This document shows, piece by piece, positions 62,183-64,000 of a stretch of 64,000 bases of DNA; within the stretch, counting starts at the first letter, position 1, and the number at the start of each line of letters is the position of its first letter. The stretch spans positions 62,001 through 126,000 of the forward strand of contig NZ_KQ758618.1 of assembly GCF_001457035.1 (NCBI RefSeq), given 5' to 3'. Under the pieces are notes generated by a model. The model did not search any database, was not told the origin of the DNA, and worked only from the letters and a program-made list of their open reading frames with translations. A program made the translations under genes and the position numbers. This stretch comes from Fictibacillus enclensis (GTDB taxonomy: Bacteria > Bacillota > Bacilli > Bacillales > Fictibacillaceae).

Positions 62183-64000
62183 ATGAAGGGTTCAGAAATC
62201 ATTAAGGACTTATTCGAACTAAAAGAAAAGGGATATATAAAGTATGACGATTATTTAAAAGTGGTGGAAGGGATCAATCGCTACGAAAAAGACCAGCGGC
62301 GAATTGCTGAAGGAAAAGAACCATCTATACAGACGAGGGAGGAACAGGAGCCACAGTTTGAGAAAGAAAAGGATTTTGTTCAACCCGTTCAACAGCCCAT
62401 TCTCTCCAGTACTGCGCCGGCTGCTCAGCCTTTGCCAAAGTCAAGGCCAAGGCCTGTTCCGACAGCTCCACCAAAACCAGCGCTGAGTGCTGAACAAAAA
62501 CGCGAGCGCAATCTGACACTGCTTATGGCAGCAGGTGTCATTCTGTTGTTGATTGGCGGTCTTACATTGGCAACCAGCCAATGGGAAGTGTTTACGCCGT
62601 TGGCCAAAACGATGCTTGTTGGCGGAATTGCCGCTTTGTTTGGCGGATTGGGGGCTCTGTCTCAACGCGTGCTGCACATTAAAAAGACGGCGTTTGCTTC
62701 CTTTGTGCTTTTTGCGCTCTTTCTGCCAATCACGATCTTGTCTGCAGGGTTTTTTAAGCTTTTCGGCAGCTGGCTGAGTTTTTCTGGTGACGGGAAGTAT
62801 GTACTGGGTGCTATTACAAGTCTGGTATGTCTGCCGATTTATTGGAAGTTTGCTAAGTCCTTCGGCTCCAGGCTGTTTGTCTGGTTTACGCTCATTGCTT
62901 CGGGCATCTGCTATGGATTTATTCTTCTCGCGCTTGGTGCGGAGAAGAATGTGTTTTACTTTTTGTATGCGCTTGGAAACGGGGCTTATATTTATCTGTA
63001 TCATTTGCGGAAAACGAAGGACAGGGAAGATATCTATCAAAAGGTCCTTCCTGTCTTTATTCAGACGAACCTTATTTTATCATCGGTCCTCATTATTGTT
63101 TCCTTTGAACAGCCGCTGTCCCAAAGCTTTAATTTAATTTTGACCGCTGCACTGTATTTGGCGATGAGAATGGTCAACAAGCGGGTGGAGTATGAACTGC
63201 TTTTTATGGCATTTATCTCTTACGGTTTGTACCAGCTCGTTGAACAGGCGGCAGTAGCAGGCTTGGCGCTTGTACTGATTCCTGTGGTGCCGGTTGTTCT
63301 GCTTGCGGTGGCGCGCTTTTCAAAAGGCGATTTGAAAAAGTACTACCACGTCTCCAACGCAGTCGTATCGGTCATTGCTTTTTTACTCGTGACAGGCAAA
63401 GGACTTATGCTCTCTGGGGGAGAAGGAAGCGTATGGATGCTGCTGGGGTATCTTGTGGTTGCCGGAAATTTCATTTATCTAAGCTATAGCACGGCGTTTC
63501 GTTTGTTTTCGTACCTGGCGTCCTTTTATATTTTTATTGCGTCTTCTGAGGTATATCACCTCACCAGCTCAAACGATATGAAGCATTGGGCGCTGGCAAT
63601 TGGATTATCAGGACTGGTGACCTATGCGGCAGGTCAATGGATCAAACCTCTCCGGCGTTCGGGATTGTTTGTAGGAGGCGCCTTTCTTCTGGTCGGTTTT
63701 GGGTTTACCCTTTTAATTCCGGAATATTGGCAGATGGCACTGCTCTCGCTTGTTCTGACAGGGTTGGCAGCACGGCACTACCGGCTTGAAGAGGATCTTG
63801 CCAAAAAGATGGCCAGTGCAGGCGTTTCCGTCTTTGGCTTTTTCACAGGATTTTCGTCGGGGATGGCCTTGATCCCTGATCCGGACAGGGCACTATCGAT
63901 CGGGATTGGAACCATTCTTCTGGCGGCTCTTTATTATTGGAGAAAGAATGACAGAATCCTTGGACAATATGCGGTGATGGGAGCCATCTTTGCTTCCTTC
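62183..64000 (+). CDS. Large polytopic membrane protein, 3' end outside window
   Basis: Open frame of at least 606 codons running off the right edge. The first 115 residues are soluble: a helical start (GSEIIKDLFELKEKGYIKYD) with a short-helix look seen in proteins that begin with a DUF1707/SHOCT-like segment, followed by a Gln/Pro-rich linker (SRPRPVPTAPPKPA). From about 115 on the protein is a chain of at least 15 hydrophobic segments, beginning LLMAAGVILLLIGGLTLAT. No catalytic motif is visible, and I do not recognise the family. GAGGTG is about 6 bases before the ATG. Confidence 0.75.
   Translation, partial: MKGSEIIKDLFELKEKGYIKYDDYLKVVEGINRYEKDQRRIAEGKEPSIQTREEQEPQFEKEKDFVQPVQQPILSSTAPAAQPLPKSRPRPVPTAPPKPALSAEQKRERNLTLLMAAGVILLLIGGLTLATSQWEVFTPLAKTMLVGGIAALFGGLGALSQRVLHIKKTAFASFVLFALFLPITILSAGFFKLFGSWLSFSGDGKYVLGAITSLVCLPIYWKFAKSFGSRLFVWFTLIASGICYGFILLALGAEKNVFYFLYALGNGAYIYLYHLRKTKDREDIYQKVLPVFIQTNLILSSVLIIVSFEQPLSQSFNLILTAALYLAMRMVNKRVEYELLFMAFISYGLYQLVEQAAVAGLALVLIPVVPVVLLAVARFSKGDLKKYYHVSNAVVSVIAFLLVTGKGLMLSGGEGSVWMLLGYLVVAGNFIYLSYSTAFRLFSYLASFYIFIASSEVYHLTSSNDMKHWALAIGLSGLVTYAAGQWIKPLRRSGLFVGGAFLLVGFGFTLLIPEYWQMALLSLVLTGLAARHYRLEEDLAKKMASAGVSVFGFFTGFSSGMALIPDPDRALSIGIGTILLAALYYWRKNDRILGQYAVMGAIFASF

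Noticed and set aside
1-64000. CRISPR arrays, tRNA, rRNA, insertion sequences or phage genes
   Set aside because: None seen: no regularly spaced repeats, no transposase or integrase frames and no tRNA-like sequence noticed.

Overview
The window is Gram-positive Bacillaceae chromosome (possibly Fictibacillus-like, a guess). Strong Shine-Dalgarno sites, many intrinsic terminators and a conserved order at 39-58.6 kb point this way. That order, yvyE - degS - degU - degV/fakB - comFA - comFC - yvyF - flgM - flgN - flgK - flgL - yviE - fliW - csrA - hag - flaG - fliD - fliS - fliT, matches the Bacillus subtilis map, except that two extra genes sit between degU and degV and comFB is missing.

The left third (0-19 kb) is a wall teichoic acid region of the poly(glycerol phosphate) type. 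It holds two extra CDP-glycerol glycerophosphotransferases, a TagE-like glycosyltransferase, tagO and tagA on the minus strand, and divergent tagD - tagB - tagF - tagG - tagH. After these come a very large enzyme with two glycerophosphotransferase domains, a polysaccharide pyruvyl transferase and an LCP wall-polymer ligase. The tagA-tagD gap carries two arrays of 11-bp-phased TTTACA-like repeats that resemble PhoP boxes.

The middle (19.3-33.6 kb) is a surface polysaccharide locus: three glycosyltransferases, a Wzx-like flippase, a sugar epimerase, a Wzy-like polymerase, a Wzz-like chain-length protein and a second TagO. It contains what looks like the complete WbpA/WbpB/WbpE/WbpD-type route from UDP-GlcNAc to UDP-2,3-diacetamido-2,3-dideoxy-glucuronic acid. 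Next is a 1397-residue secreted GH92 alpha-mannosidase with a CcpA operator upstream, and a second LCP protein.

The right part (39-58.6 kb) holds the DegS/DegU two-component system, competence genes and the late flagellar operon. The flagellin gene hag is interrupted near its 3' end by a group I intron of about 363 nt with recognisable P, Q, R and S core elements. The hag leader has a SigD promoter and two hairpins that each present GGA in a six-base loop, one of them holding the ribosome binding site. This fits CsrA repression relieved by FliW, and both genes lie directly upstream.

The right end (58.6-64 kb) has a frameshifted small secreted protein, an OatA-like acyltransferase, two small unknown genes and a large membrane protein running off the window. 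I saw no tRNA, rRNA, CRISPR array or insertion sequence.
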